Of a DNA stretch of 64,000 nucleotides, positions 1 to 11,266 are shown in pieces. Numbering within the stretch: position 1 is the first letter of the stretch; each line of letters begins with the position of its first letter. The translations under genes and the position numbers were made by a program. The notes under the pieces are model-generated. The model saw nothing but the letters and a program-made list of their open reading frames with translations, did no database searches and was not told the DNA's origin. Origin of the DNA: Candidatus Thioglobus sp. (GTDB taxonomy: Bacteria > Pseudomonadota > Gammaproteobacteria > PS1 > Pseudothioglobaceae); NCBI GenBank assembly GCA_028352435.1, contig JAOMMB010000004.1, forward strand, positions 1 to 64,000, read 5' to 3'.

Positions 1-821
1 TTTAATTTAAGTTTTTGCATGGCTTTGTTTTCAAGTTGGCGAACTCTTTCAGCAGAAACACCATACTTATCTGCTAAACTATGTAGGGTTGTTTTTTCTT
101 CTTTCAAGTACCTGGATTGTAATATATCTAAACTTCTTTCATCTAATGAAGAGAGGGCCTTGTATAGTTTCTGCTGTTGATTTTTTTTAAAGTCGTCAAT
201 TAATAATAACTGTTCTGGCGTTTGAGTATTCTCATTAGTTAAGTATTGTTCTGGTGCATTTGAATCTTTATCATCAGAATTTTCAAAAGTAACATCATTA
301 AATTGTAAGCGTGACTCCATTTCTAATACGTCTTTTCGCCTGACACCAAGATCTTGGGCAATTTGATCAGCTTGATCACCATTAAGAGAGTTATAGATTT
401 TTGACTTAGCTTTTTTTAATTTGAAAAATAATTTACGCTGGGCTTTAGTGGTGGCCACTTTAACAATTTTCCAATTTTTAAAGATAAATTCATGAATTTC
501 AGCTCGAATCCAGTACACTGCAAATGACGCTAAGCGTACGTTTTTATTGGGATTAAAGCGCTTAACCGCTTTCATTAGTCCAATAGTACCTTCTTGTATA
601 AGATCTTCTTGCTCAAGGCCGTAACCTTTATAACCATGAGCAATAAAAGCAACAAAACGCATGTGTGACAAGACCAATTGCCTTGCAGCATCTAGGTCAT
701 GATTCTCATAGAGTTTTATAGCTAATTCATGCTCTTGCTCAGCAGTGAGTATGGGTGGGTATTTTTGAACACCCAGAGAGTTTGAGATGCTGGTTGACGG
801 TAAAGCGAACTTTGAACTCAT
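1..821 (-). CDS. rpoH: RNA polymerase sigma-32 factor RpoH (3' end runs off the window)
   Basis: Minus-strand reading frame from ATG at 821, absent from the ORF track because it has no stop in the window; translation contains LVLSHMRFVAFIAHGYKGYGLEQEDLIQEGTIGLMKAVKRFNP and a C-terminal region 4 helix-turn-helix. Confidence 0.9.
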   Translation of the reverse strand, partial: MSSKFALPSTSISNSLGVQKYPPILTAEQEHELAIKLYENHDLDAARQLVLSHMRFVAFIAHGYKGYGLEQEDLIQEGTIGLMKAVKRFNPNKNVRLASFAVYWIRAEIHEFIFKNWKIVKVATTKAQRKLFFKLKKAKSKIYNSLNGDQADQIAQDLGVRRKDVLEMESRLQFNDVTFENSDDKDSNAPEQYLTNENTQTPEQLLLIDDFKKNQQQKLYKALSSLDERSLDILQSRYLKEEKTTLHSLADKYGVSAERVRQLENKAMQKLKL

Positions 822-860
822 TTATAAAAAGTAAATATTATCAAGGATTAATATTATAGG

Positions 861-1466
861 TTAAATCAATGAGTTAAGCAAGGTTTGATACTTTAAAGAT
901 TGTTGTGAAAGCTGTAGTCGCTGAGCGTGAATTATCTTAGATAAATCTTCTAATGCTACTTTAAAATCATCGTTAATTACCAAGTAGTCAAATTCATTGT
1001 AATGCTTCATTTCGCTAACAGCATCGCGCATGCGCCTGTTAACAATAGCTTGATCATCTTGACCTCTACCCGTTAAGCGTTCACGTAAAGCTTGCTCAGA
1101 AGGTGGAAGAATGAAGATGCCTATAGCTTCTTTAAACGTCTCTTTAACTTGTCTAGCACCTTGCCAATCAATTTCCAAAATAACATCTGTACCACTAGCT
1201 AATAAATCCTTAACTGTTTGTTTAGCGCTTCCATAGTAATTATCAAAAACATGTGCAGACTCAATAAAACCATTATCTTGATTGATTTGGTCAAACTCTT
1301 GTTGAGAGACGAAAAAGTAATTTTTACCGTGCTCTTCACCAGGACGTGATTGACGAGTTGTGTGAGAAACTGAAACGCATAAGTCTTCAGTTTTTTCAAT
1401 AAGCGCTTTAACTAAAGAGGTTTTGCCACAACCAGAAGGGGCAGCGACAATAAATAAATTAGCCAT
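861..1466 (-). CDS. gmk: Guanylate kinase
   Basis: P-loop APSGCGKTSL, SVSHTTRQSRPGEEHGKNYFFV motif. Confidence 0.96.
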   Translation of the reverse strand: MANLFIVAAPSGCGKTSLVKALIEKTEDLCVSVSHTTRQSRPGEEHGKNYFFVSQQEFDQINQDNGFIESAHVFDNYYGSAKQTVKDLLASGTDVILEIDWQGARQVKETFKEAIGIFILPPSEQALRERLTGRGQDDQAIVNRRMRDAVSEMKHYNEFDYLVINDDFKVALEDLSKIIHAQRLQLSQQSLKYQTLLNSLI

Positions 1467-1735
1467 TATGATTTAGGTGTATAGCCTTGAACATCATCTG
1501 CACCTTCTTCTGAAAAGAAAAACTTGTCCATTTGCTCCTTAAGATATTTTTGTGCATCAGGATCCATCATGCTTAAGTTATTTTCATTAATAACCATAGT
1601 TTGATGCTCAAGCCATTGTTGCCACCCTTGTTTAGAGACATTGGCCAAGATTCTTTGCCCCAGTTCCCCTGGGTAGGGTGCACGATCTAGCGCTTCAAGT
1701 TCTTTGTTAAGTTTTACACAATTTACAGTATTCAT
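1466..1735 (-). CDS. yggX: Probable Fe(2+)-trafficking protein (YggX family)
   Basis: MNTVNCVKLNKELEALDRAPYPGELGQRILANVSKQGWQQWLEHQTMVINENNL; start moved to internal Met 22 of the tracked ORF. Confidence 0.93.
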   Translation of the reverse strand: MNTVNCVKLNKELEALDRAPYPGELGQRILANVSKQGWQQWLEHQTMVINENNLSMMDPDAQKYLKEQMDKFFFSEEGADDVQGYTPKS

Positions 1736-3261
1736 AGTTTTCTCATTCTGATGCCTAACATTCTTAGGCTTAAAAAGTAAATGAACGCTGACAAACAAAC
1801 AGTGGTGAGAAGTGCTGTAATCCTAGAAAATGCATCGGCATTGATGTAGGCACTATGTGTTTGATCAAAGTTCAAAATAAAGATCACCATTATAAAGCTT
1901 GCTACTAAAACTTTAAAAAATATTTTGATTAAATCTTGAGAAAAAGTAAAAATTGATTGCTTTCTTAAATAGTAATATAGGACTGATCCATTAATTACAG
2001 CAGAAATTGACGTGGCTACTGCCAGACCGACATGATCAAAATAATAACCAAGAATGCCATTTAAAAAAACATTTGAAAGCATGGCAACAACGCCAGCCTT
2101 TACAGGAGTCTTGGTGTCACCTCTTGCCAGGAAAACTGGGGCTAAAATCTTAACCATAATAAAAGCCACCAAGCCTGACCCGTAAGCCATTAAGCTTAGA
2201 GAAGATTGTTGTGCAGCAAATACAGTGAAAGCATCATATTGAAATAAACTAACTATTAAAGGCTCAGCGAGCAGTACTAAACCTGCACAAGCAGGCAGGC
2301 CTAAAATTAAACCGATTTTTAATGCATAATCAATGGTTCGGGTAAATTGCTGATGATCATTGTTAGCATAATGCTTACTAAGCTTTGCAAGCGCTACTGT
2401 AGCTAAAGCGATACCAATAAGTGCTAAGGGAAGCTCCAGCAAACGGTCAGAATAATACAACCAAGAAACACTACCACTAACTAAAACAGAGGCAATCATT
2501 GTATCAATAAGTAGATTTATTTGAGAAACCGATACGCCAAATAATGCCGGCAACATTCGATTTCTAAGTTTTTTTACCACTTTATGATCGCCTTTGACCA
2601 ATTTTGGTAATTTTCGAATTTTGATCAAAAATGGAATTTGAAATAGCAATTGCAAGACGCCACCAATTAGCACTCCCCAAGCAAGTGCCATGATAGGCTC
2701 ATCTAAGTGTTGAGATAAATAAACACTAGATAAGATCATCGAAATATTAAGTAGTACTGGTGTAAATGCAGGCACTGCAAATCTATCATAAGTATTTAAA
2801 ATACTACCAGAGAGCGCGGTTAATGATATTAATAGAAGGTAGGGGAAGGTGATGCGCAACATGTCTGATGCAAGGTTAAATTTTGTTAAATCTTCATCAA
2901 AATAAAAACCCCAGGCGAACATGAAAATAATTACTGGTGCAATAACAACTGTTATTAGTGTAATAATCATTAGTACAATTAAAAATTTAGTACTAATATG
3001 ATTAATAATATTTTGAACTTCTTCTTCAGTTTCTTGAGCTTTAGCCTCTGCAAGAATGGGTACGAAGGCTTGAGAAAATGCACCCTCGCCAAATAGCCTT
3101 CTTAAGAAATTAGGAATGCGAAAAGCTACTAAAAAAGCATCTGTTAAACCATTAGCACCAAAGTACTTAGCAATAAAATAATCACGCACTAGGCCTAAAA
3201 CACGTGAAAGAAAAGTCATGCCAGTAACAATACCACTTGACTTTAGAAAGGATTTATCCAT
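1732..3261 (-). CDS. murJ: Lipid II flippase MurJ (MviN)
   Basis: Multi-TM protein of 509 aa, FLSRVLGLVRDYFIAKYFGANGLTDAFLVAFRIPNFLRRLFGEGAFSQAFVP. Confidence 0.95.
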   Translation of the reverse strand: MDKSFLKSSGIVTGMTFLSRVLGLVRDYFIAKYFGANGLTDAFLVAFRIPNFLRRLFGEGAFSQAFVPILAEAKAQETEEEVQNIINHISTKFLIVLMIITLITVVIAPVIIFMFAWGFYFDEDLTKFNLASDMLRITFPYLLLISLTALSGSILNTYDRFAVPAFTPVLLNISMILSSVYLSQHLDEPIMALAWGVLIGGVLQLLFQIPFLIKIRKLPKLVKGDHKVVKKLRNRMLPALFGVSVSQINLLIDTMIASVLVSGSVSWLYYSDRLLELPLALIGIALATVALAKLSKHYANNDHQQFTRTIDYALKIGLILGLPACAGLVLLAEPLIVSLFQYDAFTVFAAQQSSLSLMAYGSGLVAFIMVKILAPVFLARGDTKTPVKAGVVAMLSNVFLNGILGYYFDHVGLAVATSISAVINGSVLYYYLRKQSIFTFSQDLIKIFFKVLVASFIMVIFILNFDQTHSAYINADAFSRITALLTTVCLSAFIYFLSLRMLGIRMRKL

Positions 3262-3275
3262 CTATAGGAGGAGCT

Positions 3276-4073
3276 TTATTCTTCGACAGGGCCACGCATA
3301 ATACCCACTTTTGAGCCACGAATACAGTTAACAAATTGCATAACTTCAGGGCTATCAGCCTCTGAAACCTCTAATTCTTTAAGCATTTGATCAAGTAATC
3401 GACCTGTAGATTCCCTGTATACCACTTTAAAAGCTCGCTTAATTGATGCAATTGAACTTGATGAAAAGCCACGTCTGCGCATACCTTCAGCGTTAATACT
3501 GCGAACACGAGTTTGGGTGCCTGATGCCACCATATAAGCTGGAATATCTTTATTAACATGACAACCCATGCCAATATAAGTATGAATACCAATCATGCAA
3601 AACTGCTTAACCAGAGTAAACCCTCCTAATATTGCCCAATCATGAACCCTAACATGACCTGCTAATGAGGCGTTGTTTGACATAATAACATGGTTTCCAA
3701 TTTGGCAATCATGAGCAATATGAACATAAGCCATTAGCATGTTATTAGAGCCCACTCGAGTGAGTGACTTTTCTTTTTCGGTACCACGATTAATGGTGCA
3801 AAATTCACGAATTAAGTTTTCATCTCCAATAACAAGGTTTGATTCCTGACCTTGTTCATAAGTAATATCTTGAGGGTCGCCACCAATAGAGGCGAATGAA
3901 TAGATGTGGTTATTTTTACCAATTTTGGTAGGCCCCTGGATAACTGCGTGGGATTCTACAATCGTTCCAGAGCCAATTTCTACATTGGAACCAATCACGG
4001 CATAGGCGCAAATTTCTGCACTTTTATGAACTTTGGCACTTGGATCTATGATTGCACTTGGGTCTATAGCCAC
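3276..4073 (-). CDS. lpxA: UDP-N-acetylglucosamine acyltransferase
   Basis: Left-handed beta-helix hexapeptide repeats, IDPSAKVHKSAEICAYAVIG, adjacent to fabZ/lpxD. Confidence 0.95.
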   Translation of the reverse strand: MAIDPSAIIDPSAKVHKSAEICAYAVIGSNVEIGSGTIVESHAVIQGPTKIGKNNHIYSFASIGGDPQDITYEQGQESNLVIGDENLIREFCTINRGTEKEKSLTRVGSNNMLMAYVHIAHDCQIGNHVIMSNNASLAGHVRVHDWAILGGFTLVKQFCMIGIHTYIGMGCHVNKDIPAYMVASGTQTRVRSINAEGMRRRGFSSSSIASIKRAFKVVYRESTGRLLDQMLKELEVSEADSPEVMQFVNCIRGSKVGIMRGPVEE

Positions 4074-4099
4074 ATTACTCTCCTCAAGAATTTTATTTT

Positions 4100-4543
4100 T
4101 TATTCAGCTGCTTTTTGTGTACACATAAGTTCAGCCGTGGTGACAACTTTACCATCAACAGTCGCTCTACATTTAAACTTCCATATGCCGCGCTTAACGA
4201 CTAAAACTTCGACCTCAAGTCTTAGTTGATCACCAGGCTCAACCATTCTCTTAAAACGCACTTTATCAACACCAACAAGCATATAAATTTGACCATCAAT
4301 AGGCTTACCTACTTCTGATTTAAATGCCAAAATTCCAGTTGCTTGAGCTAATGCTTCAATAATTAAAACACCTGGCATGATTGGCTGAGTAGGGAAGTGG
4401 CCAGTAAAATGAGGCTCATTAAAAGTAACATTTTTTAGGGCAACCAATGTCTTACCAATTTCAATCTCTAAAACACGATCAATTAGTAAAAAAGGGTAGC
4501 GATGTGGTAAAAAGTTTTTTACGTCTTGAATATTCATTTCCAT
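4100..4543 (-). CDS. fabZ: 3-hydroxyacyl-[acyl-carrier-protein] dehydratase FabZ
   Basis: [40 protein letters not shown]. Confidence 0.95.
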   Translation of the reverse strand: MEMNIQDVKNFLPHRYPFLLIDRVLEIEIGKTLVALKNVTFNEPHFTGHFPTQPIMPGVLIIEALAQATGILAFKSEVGKPIDGQIYMLVGVDKVRFKRMVEPGDQLRLEVEVLVVKRGIWKFKCRATVDGKVVTTAELMCTQKAAE

Positions 4544-4545
4544 GA

Positions 4546-5544
4546 TTATTTTCCTTTTAAATGAGAGAGTTTGATATTTAGATATTGTGTGATTTTATCA
4601 AGTTTTATTAGCCAAACGCTAACAATCTGCCATTTTTTATGGGGCATTAATGGCATAATTCCAGTGTACATGCCTGGCGTGGTTATGTTTTTATCAATCG
4701 TGCTCTTGGCATTAACAATTACATCATCGCAAATGTTAAGATGGCCAACAACTCCTACCATACCTCCAATCATGCAGCGTTTTCCTATATGCGTACTACC
4801 TGCTACTCCCGTACAAGCAGCGATCGCTGTATCTTCACCAATTACTACATTATGAGCAATATGTACTAAATTGTCCAATCTGACGCCTTTGCGTATATGG
4901 GTGTCTTCCAGGGTTCCTCGATCAACTGTTGTATTGGCGCCGATATGAACTCGATCACCAATCACCACATTGCCAAGATGAGCGATAGAATGCCAATGTT
5001 TATTGCTATCTCTTGCATTACCAAAACCCTCAGAGCCAATTACAACGCCTGGCTCAATAACGACAGAGTTTCCAATAATCGAGCTTTGGAGAATATTAAC
5101 GTTTGAGCCGATTAAACAATTAGAACCAATAACAGAGTTATCTTCTATCACCGTGTTGGCACCAATAGTGGTGTTAGCGCCAATACTAACATTTTTACCA
5201 ATACAGCAATTAGTTGCTATGGTGGCATTGTGTATTTTTGCGCTAGCGTGAACGCCGTTCATATGCAACACTTTGTGCTTAAATAAATGTGTTATTTGTG
5301 CGAATGCCAAATAAGCATCCTCTACGACAATAGCATTAGTATTACAGAGGTTTTGTAAAGATTTATTGATGATAATCGCACTTGCTTGTGTATTTTGCAA
5401 CTGGTCTTTATATTTTTCACTCACCACGTAACTGAGCTGACCAGATTGTGCACAATCAATACTGGCTAGAGATGAAATAGCCAGATCGCCATCACCGATT
5501 AATTCAGCGTTAACAAGCTTAGCTATCCCCCCCAATGTATGCAT
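4546..5544 (-). CDS. lpxD: UDP-3-O-(3-hydroxyacyl)glucosamine N-acyltransferase
   Basis: N-terminal LpxD domain plus hexapeptide repeats, [41 protein letters not shown]. Confidence 0.95.
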   Translation of the reverse strand: MHTLGGIAKLVNAELIGDGDLAISSLASIDCAQSGQLSYVVSEKYKDQLQNTQASAIIINKSLQNLCNTNAIVVEDAYLAFAQITHLFKHKVLHMNGVHASAKIHNATIATNCCIGKNVSIGANTTIGANTVIEDNSVIGSNCLIGSNVNILQSSIIGNSVVIEPGVVIGSEGFGNARDSNKHWHSIAHLGNVVIGDRVHIGANTTVDRGTLEDTHIRKGVRLDNLVHIAHNVVIGEDTAIAACTGVAGSTHIGKRCMIGGMVGVVGHLNICDDVIVNAKSTIDKNITTPGMYTGIMPLMPHKKWQIVSVWLIKLDKITQYLNIKLSHLKGK

Positions 5545-5567
5545 GTTATATCAGTGCCATATTTTTA

Positions 5568-7856
5568 TTAAAAGCTAGAGCCTAGTGTGAATTCAACTGA
5601 TTTAGTTTTGTCAGCAGATTTTTTTATCAATGGTGTAGCTGCGTAAATACCCAATGGACCAACAGGAGTTAGCCAAGAGAACGCCACACCAGTAGACATA
5701 CGAAGTTCATCAAAACTAAAGTTTGAGGCTTTTTCTTCAACCGAGCCGGCATCAATAAAGGCGCTCATGCGCATATTTTTACTGTCATTGATAAAGCTCA
5801 ATGGTGAGATGATAGAGGTGCCAGCTAACATAGAAAGTTCACCACCTTTGGCCTTTCCATCAGCGTAAGTTTTACCTAACGAGTTAAAATCAAAGCCTCT
5901 AACAGAAGATGAGCCACCGCCATAGTAACGCTTAAAGAATGGCAGCTCTTTATCGCCATAACCTTGTGCCAAACCTAAACTACCGTTCACTTTCCAAGTT
6001 AAATCATTACCAAGTGGGTAATAACTCTTGTGCGAAGCATCTAGCTTATAGTACTGAAAATCTGCAATCGGCAGAGCTAAATCAAAACCCATGCTATTTT
6101 TAACACCTTCAGTGGGGTTGTTAAAATTATCCAATGTGTTATTTGACCAATTCAAGTTGGCTTTAACTTCAGTTTCATCATTACTAGCACATTGCGTTTG
6201 CTCATATCCAACACCTGCAAAAGTAGTACCACAAGTAATATCGCGACTTGAAGCTCTAAGATCTGCACCAATGCGTGTGTCCTCAGTCAAAGGTATGCCA
6301 TAACCTAAGCTAAAGCCAACTTCATTAGTTTTATATGAAGATACATCAAGAGCTGTTCCATCAATATCTTTACTAAAAATACCATAACTAATTGAGTGGC
6401 CATCCTCGGTAAAATAAGGATCAGAAAAATAAAAACTCATTTCTTTAACTGCTTCTGAATTTGCAAGCGCGGCGTTTAATGTATTGCCTGTACCTAAGAA
6501 ATTGTTTTCTTTGACTCCTAGGTTAAAAGAAGCACCTGAACTGTTTGAATGCGACAATCCAATTGAGAAAGCACCAGTTTTAGTTTCTTCTACAGAAAAA
6601 TGTAGGTTGATTTTATCGTTAAAGCCTTTGAGTTTTGAGACTTCCATTTTGACGTCAGAGAAATAACCTAAACGCTTGATTTTTTTGAGAGATTCATCCA
6701 ACTCAGTGTTTGAATACAATCCGCCTTCATTGATGCCAATTTCACGGCGAATAACTTCATCTTGCGTACGCGTATTGCCGGTAATAGTGATACGGTTAAT
6801 ATAAACTTTTCTATTCAGTGCAATGTCAATATTTAGATCAATGGTGTGAGTTTTACTATTTTCCGTGGTAATTGGATCGATTTTAGCAAAAGCATAGCCT
6901 TGATCAGCAAACACATCGGTGATCGCCTGAATACCTTCAATGACTTTTTTACGTTCAAAGACATCATTGGTGTTAATGGTTAACAGTTCTTTTAATTCTT
7001 TAACAGATTGATTAAGAAGATCACCTTTAAAGCTTATAGTGCCGACTTTGTATTCAGCACCTTCACTAATTTGAATATCAATATCAATATTTTGCTTGCT
7101 AGTTGATAATTCTGTTGTAGTTTTAATTACTTTAAAATCAAGATAACCTGAGTTAACATATAAAGACTTCATGGCTTCAATGCCGGCATCTAGTGCCACT
7201 TTTGAATAATGATCTTTTTCAGTGAAATAATTCATAATGAAAAAATCAGCCTCGCCAATTTCAAATAAATCTAGCAGGTCGTCTTCGTCATGAATACTAC
7301 TACCACTGATTTTCATGCTATTAATTTTAGCCACTTCACCTTCATTAATATCTAACTCAATACCAACACGATTTTGAGCGTCAGTTTCTATTTTTTTAGT
7401 GATCTTAATGCCATAATAACCTTTAGAGATATAAGAAGCCTCTAATTGAGTGATAAGCTTATCAAGTTGACGCTTGTTAAAAATACTACCCTGTGAGAGA
7501 TCCATATTTTTAAGAATTTTTGCTAAATTTTCTTCGTCAATAACTTTGTCTGAATAGTTAAGCACATCCATATATTTGATATGTGGATTTTCCTGAAGAT
7601 TAATTTTTAAGATATTATCTTCTTGCGACACTTCAATATCTTTAAAGAAGTTAGTTTTATATAAATCTCGAATAATTTGACCAGAAACTTGATTATTGTA
7701 CTCATCACCCGTTTCAACAGGTAAATAGCTTAATACCGTTCCTCTTGAAATAGAGTCTAAGCCCAGTATTTCAATGCTTTTAATGGGATTAGCTAGCGCA
7801 ACAGATGTTATAACTATACTTGCAACCACTAATGTGTTAAGTAATAATTTTTTCAT
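5568..7856 (-). CDS. bamA: Outer membrane protein assembly factor BamA
   Basis: POTRA repeats plus C-terminal barrel, YYGGGSSSVRGF motif, signal peptide. Confidence 0.95.
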   Translation of the reverse strand: MKKLLLNTLVVASIVITSVALANPIKSIEILGLDSISRGTVLSYLPVETGDEYNNQVSGQIIRDLYKTNFFKDIEVSQEDNILKINLQENPHIKYMDVLNYSDKVIDEENLAKILKNMDLSQGSIFNKRQLDKLITQLEASYISKGYYGIKITKKIETDAQNRVGIELDINEGEVAKINSMKISGSSIHDEDDLLDLFEIGEADFFIMNYFTEKDHYSKVALDAGIEAMKSLYVNSGYLDFKVIKTTTELSTSKQNIDIDIQISEGAEYKVGTISFKGDLLNQSVKELKELLTINTNDVFERKKVIEGIQAITDVFADQGYAFAKIDPITTENSKTHTIDLNIDIALNRKVYINRITITGNTRTQDEVIRREIGINEGGLYSNTELDESLKKIKRLGYFSDVKMEVSKLKGFNDKINLHFSVEETKTGAFSIGLSHSNSSGASFNLGVKENNFLGTGNTLNAALANSEAVKEMSFYFSDPYFTEDGHSISYGIFSKDIDGTALDVSSYKTNEVGFSLGYGIPLTEDTRIGADLRASSRDITCGTTFAGVGYEQTQCASNDETEVKANLNWSNNTLDNFNNPTEGVKNSMGFDLALPIADFQYYKLDASHKSYYPLGNDLTWKVNGSLGLAQGYGDKELPFFKRYYGGGSSSVRGFDFNSLGKTYADGKAKGGELSMLAGTSIISPLSFINDSKNMRMSAFIDAGSVEEKASNFSFDELRMSTGVAFSWLTPVGPLGIYAATPLIKKSADKTKSVEFTLGSSF

Positions 7857-7869
7857 AGAATTCTTAAGA

Positions 7870-9207
7870 TTATAATAAACGTATCAAGTCATTATACAGA
7901 GCAACAAAGGTTAGTGACAAAATAACAAACAGTCCAAATTTAGCAAAAACTTGTTGTATAGATTCATTGACAGGCGAGCCTTTAATGATTTCAATTGTAT
8001 AAAAGAATAAATGTCCTCCATCTAGTAGAGGAATGGGCAATAGATTTAATAAGCCAAGACCAATACTAATTAATGCCAAAAAAGATAAGAATGGTATTAA
8101 GCCTATTTCCGCACTTTTTTGAGCATAATTAGCAATACTAACTGGACCACTAATTTGGTCAATTGAAGCCTCACCAATAATCATTTTTTTGATCATCTTT
8201 AGGTTTAATAGGGTCAATTGATAAACCTTGGATCCGGCAGACAAGAAAGCATCAATTGGCTCTTTTTGAATGAGCACTTGCCAATCTTTTAAGTAATCTT
8301 GAGGCATGACAACACTAACACCAACCTTAGGAGAGTTATTAATTAGCTCTGGCGTCAACGTAAGTGTTAGATTTTTGGTGTTACGCCTAATAAGCAGTTT
8401 AATCGGCTTAATGGGTCTGGCTTGGATAACGATAACAAAATCTTGCCAAGTGGAAATACTTTGATCATTGGCACTTAACACTTCATCTTGCGAGCGAAGA
8501 CCTGCTTTACTAGCGGCAGAATCGACCATAACCTGATCAATAATGGCTGGCAGCTTAGGGGTTGAGAATTTAAACCCTAAGTATTGATCGAGACCTTGCT
8601 CAGGGTTAGCTAAAAAATCACCCTTTAAGTTAAGTGTGCTTGTTTTTAAGTTTGAAAGCTTGGAGCGCGCTTGAATGATTAAAGGTTGGGCGTCATTCGT
8701 TTGAATAAATTGATTAGAGAATTCACTGATACTAGGAGTTGGAAGGTTATTAATACTAAGTAATTCGTCACCTGCTTGCAAGCCAGCTTGATCAAAAAAA
8801 CCAGAATCAGTGACTGATCCAACAATCGGTTTGATGCCATTAACCCCGATGATAAAGATAAGTGTATAAAGTAGAATTGCCAATAAGAAATTGGCAACTG
8901 GCCCTGCTAAGACAATAGCAAAGCGCTTGTAAACTGATTGCCTATTAAAAGCCTTATGCTTTTCACTATCAGCAACATTAGCTTCATTTTCATCGAGCAT
9001 TTTAACGTAGCCACCCAAAGGAATAGCGCACAAGGTGAATTCAGTTTCACCACGTTTGAAAGATTTAATTACCTTACCAAAGCCAACAGAAAATCTTAAT
9101 ATTTTGACGTTAAATTTTTTGGCAACCCAGTAGTGACCATACTCATGGACAGTGACTAAAATACCGATCGTTAATGCGAACGATAATAGGGCGGTAAAAA
9201 AACCCAT
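7870..9207 (-). CDS. rseP: RIP metalloprotease RseP
   Basis: HEYGHYWVAKKFNVKI (HExxH), two PDZ-like regions, LLPIPLLDGGHL. Confidence 0.95.
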   Translation of the reverse strand: MGFFTALLSFALTIGILVTVHEYGHYWVAKKFNVKILRFSVGFGKVIKSFKRGETEFTLCAIPLGGYVKMLDENEANVADSEKHKAFNRQSVYKRFAIVLAGPVANFLLAILLYTLIFIIGVNGIKPIVGSVTDSGFFDQAGLQAGDELLSINNLPTPSISEFSNQFIQTNDAQPLIIQARSKLSNLKTSTLNLKGDFLANPEQGLDQYLGFKFSTPKLPAIIDQVMVDSAASKAGLRSQDEVLSANDQSISTWQDFVIVIQARPIKPIKLLIRRNTKNLTLTLTPELINNSPKVGVSVVMPQDYLKDWQVLIQKEPIDAFLSAGSKVYQLTLLNLKMIKKMIIGEASIDQISGPVSIANYAQKSAEIGLIPFLSFLALISIGLGLLNLLPIPLLDGGHLFFYTIEIIKGSPVNESIQQVFAKFGLFVILSLTFVALYNDLIRLL

Positions 9208-9212
9208 TTAAA

Positions 9213-9566
9213 CTATAGTTGGGAGTGAGAGTGTCCTGCTTCCTTAAGTCGCTTTAAATAAGTCGACCATAAAGTGGACTGGTCTGTAGCAAGTTTATGT
9301 AAGTGAGTCCATGAATAAATGCCAGTATCGTGCCCATCATTAAAAAATAAAATAATAGCGTAGTTTCCAGTAGGCTCAATGCGGTCTATCTTCACATTTT
9401 CTTTACCAAGTTGCAATGTTTCCTGACCAGGGCCATGGCCGACTACTTCTGCTGAAGGAGAGTAAACTCTCAAAAATTCAGCACTTAATGGGTAGTCAAC
9501 ACCCTCAAAGGTAAGTGTTAAAAGGTTCTTATCTTTATTAAGTGTAATATTGCTAGGAGTTATCAT
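9213..9566 (-). CDS. DUF971 family protein (gamma-butyrobetaine hydroxylase-like N-terminal domain)
   Basis: ITPSNITLNKDKNLLTLTFEGVDYPLSAEFLRVYSPSAEVVGHG, NDGHDTGIYSWTHLHKLA; start moved to internal Met 19. Confidence 0.85.
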   Translation of the reverse strand: MITPSNITLNKDKNLLTLTFEGVDYPLSAEFLRVYSPSAEVVGHGPGQETLQLGKENVKIDRIEPTGNYAIILFFNDGHDTGIYSWTHLHKLATDQSTLWSTYLKRLKEAGHSHSQL

Positions 9567-9656
9567 GATTTGCCTTGTGGATAAATATAGGCGATATTTT
9601 AGCAGAACTATCGTTTTCATTAACCTTTAGCTTTATAAGTGGATAAAATAAAGCCT

Positions 9657-10472
9657 ATGTTAATAAATTTTACAAAAATGCACGGGCTTGGGAACGACTT
9701 TATGGTGGTTGACAATACCGATGGCGATATAAGCTTTAGTGTCGGGCAAATTAGAAATTTGTCTAATCGACATTTCGGTATTGGCTTTGACCAGCTTCTC
9801 GTTGTAGAGTCAAGCACCTCCCCAGGTATTGATTTTCGCTATGTTATTTATAATGCAGATGGATCTGAGGTGGCACAGTGTGGCAATGGTGCCCGATGTT
9901 TTGCACGTTTCGTAACTCATAATAATTTAACTAAGCGTAATCCAATAATTGTAGAAACCCACTCAAGTGTAATTACTTTACATATTAATACAGATAACAC
10001 TGTGCGTGTTGATATGGGCAGTCCTAGTTTTGAGCTTGACAGTATTCCACTGGTTGCACCTAAAATTCAACCAACATATGAAATTGAAGGCTTTGAAATG
10101 GGTGTGCTATCTATGGGAAATCCTCATTGTGTTTTAATAATCGAAGATTTTTTGACTCTCGATATTGCCAAAATTGCTTCAAAAATACAAGCTAATAAGG
10201 CCTTACCAAATCAGGCTAATATTGGTTTTATGCAAATAATCAATCGTGGTGAAATCAATTTACGAGTTTATGAACGCGGCTCTGGTGAAACATTAGCTTG
10301 TGGAAGTGGTGCGTGCGCAGCAGTAGTTTATGGCGTTGAGAAGGGCTTATTAGATGAAAAAGTGTGCACACATCTCACTGGAGGCGATGCATTTATTGAA
10401 TATCAAAAAGGCGGGCATGTATTTTTATCAGGGCCTGCTGAATTTGTATTTGAAGGGCAAGTAATCCTCTAA
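9657..10472 (+). CDS. dapF: Diaminopimelate epimerase
   Basis: [49 protein letters not shown]; start moved to internal Met 7. Confidence 0.95.
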   Translation: MLINFTKMHGLGNDFMVVDNTDGDISFSVGQIRNLSNRHFGIGFDQLLVVESSTSPGIDFRYVIYNADGSEVAQCGNGARCFARFVTHNNLTKRNPIIVETHSSVITLHINTDNTVRVDMGSPSFELDSIPLVAPKIQPTYEIEGFEMGVLSMGNPHCVLIIEDFLTLDIAKIASKIQANKALPNQANIGFMQIINRGEINLRVYERGSGETLACGSGACAAVVYGVEKGLLDEKVCTHLTGGDAFIEYQKGGHVFLSGPAEFVFEGQVIL

Positions 10473-11266
10473 CAGTTTATAGAAAATATTTGCCTATCTG
10501 ATCGTCTAATTGCGCTTAAACGACCACCCCAGGCACAACCATGATCCATTGGAAATATATGTTTTTGCTCTACATTAGCTAGCGTAGACCAGTGGCCAAA
10601 AAAAATATCTGTTTCTTTTAGTAAACGATTTTCATGCTTAAACCAAGCTTTATAGCCATCGGGCGCTTGATCAAAATTCATTTTATGGTCAAATTCTAAC
10701 TGGCCATTGGCCCTGCAAAATCTCATTCTCATCATGGCGTTAATGGTATATCGACACTGCTCAAGCTCACTTAAATGATCACTCCACGTATCTGGCTGGT
10801 TATGATACATTTGTGTTAAAAATTGGCTTAAATTTTCACCTTGTAAATGTTTTTGAACCAAGGTTGATTGAGCTAACGCCATCTCTTTAGTCCAATTTGG
10901 AGGGATACCTGCATGAACTATTAATATATCTTCATCGCTAATCAATAAAGGTTGTTGAGATAAAAATTCTAATAATTTTTTGGAATTTTTTGCATTGATA
11001 ACATCAGAAAAAGTATCCTTATTGCTGGGTGTAATTGCTCCAAAAGTACAGGCTAATAAATGAAAATCATGATTACCCAAGACCATGGAAATATTATCGG
11101 TGTGTGCTTTGATAAATTCTAGAGTTTCTAGAGATTTGTTGCCACGATTAACCACATCTCCTAGGAAAAATATTCGATCTTTATCTAGGGAGAACTCAAT
11201 TTTATTTAATAAGCGTTGCAATGAATCGTAACAACCTTGAACATCGCCAATTAAGTAATCAGACAT
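10469..11266 (-). CDS. apaH: Bis(5'-nucleosyl)-tetraphosphatase, symmetrical
   Basis: [33 protein letters not shown]. Confidence 0.95.
   Translation of the reverse strand: MSDYLIGDVQGCYDSLQRLLNKIEFSLDKDRIFFLGDVVNRGNKSLETLEFIKAHTDNISMVLGNHDFHLLACTFGAITPSNKDTFSDVINAKNSKKLLEFLSQQPLLISDEDILIVHAGIPPNWTKEMALAQSTLVQKHLQGENLSQFLTQMYHNQPDTWSDHLSELEQCRYTINAMMRMRFCRANGQLEFDHKMNFDQAPDGYKAWFKHENRLLKETDIFFGHWSTLANVEQKHIFPMDHGCAWGGRLSAIRRSDRQIFSINC

Noticed and set aside
3906-5251. Several plus-strand ORFs opposite lpxA/fabZ/lpxD
   Set aside because: Antisense shadows of hexapeptide-repeat genes; repetitive composition is explained by the repeats on the other strand.
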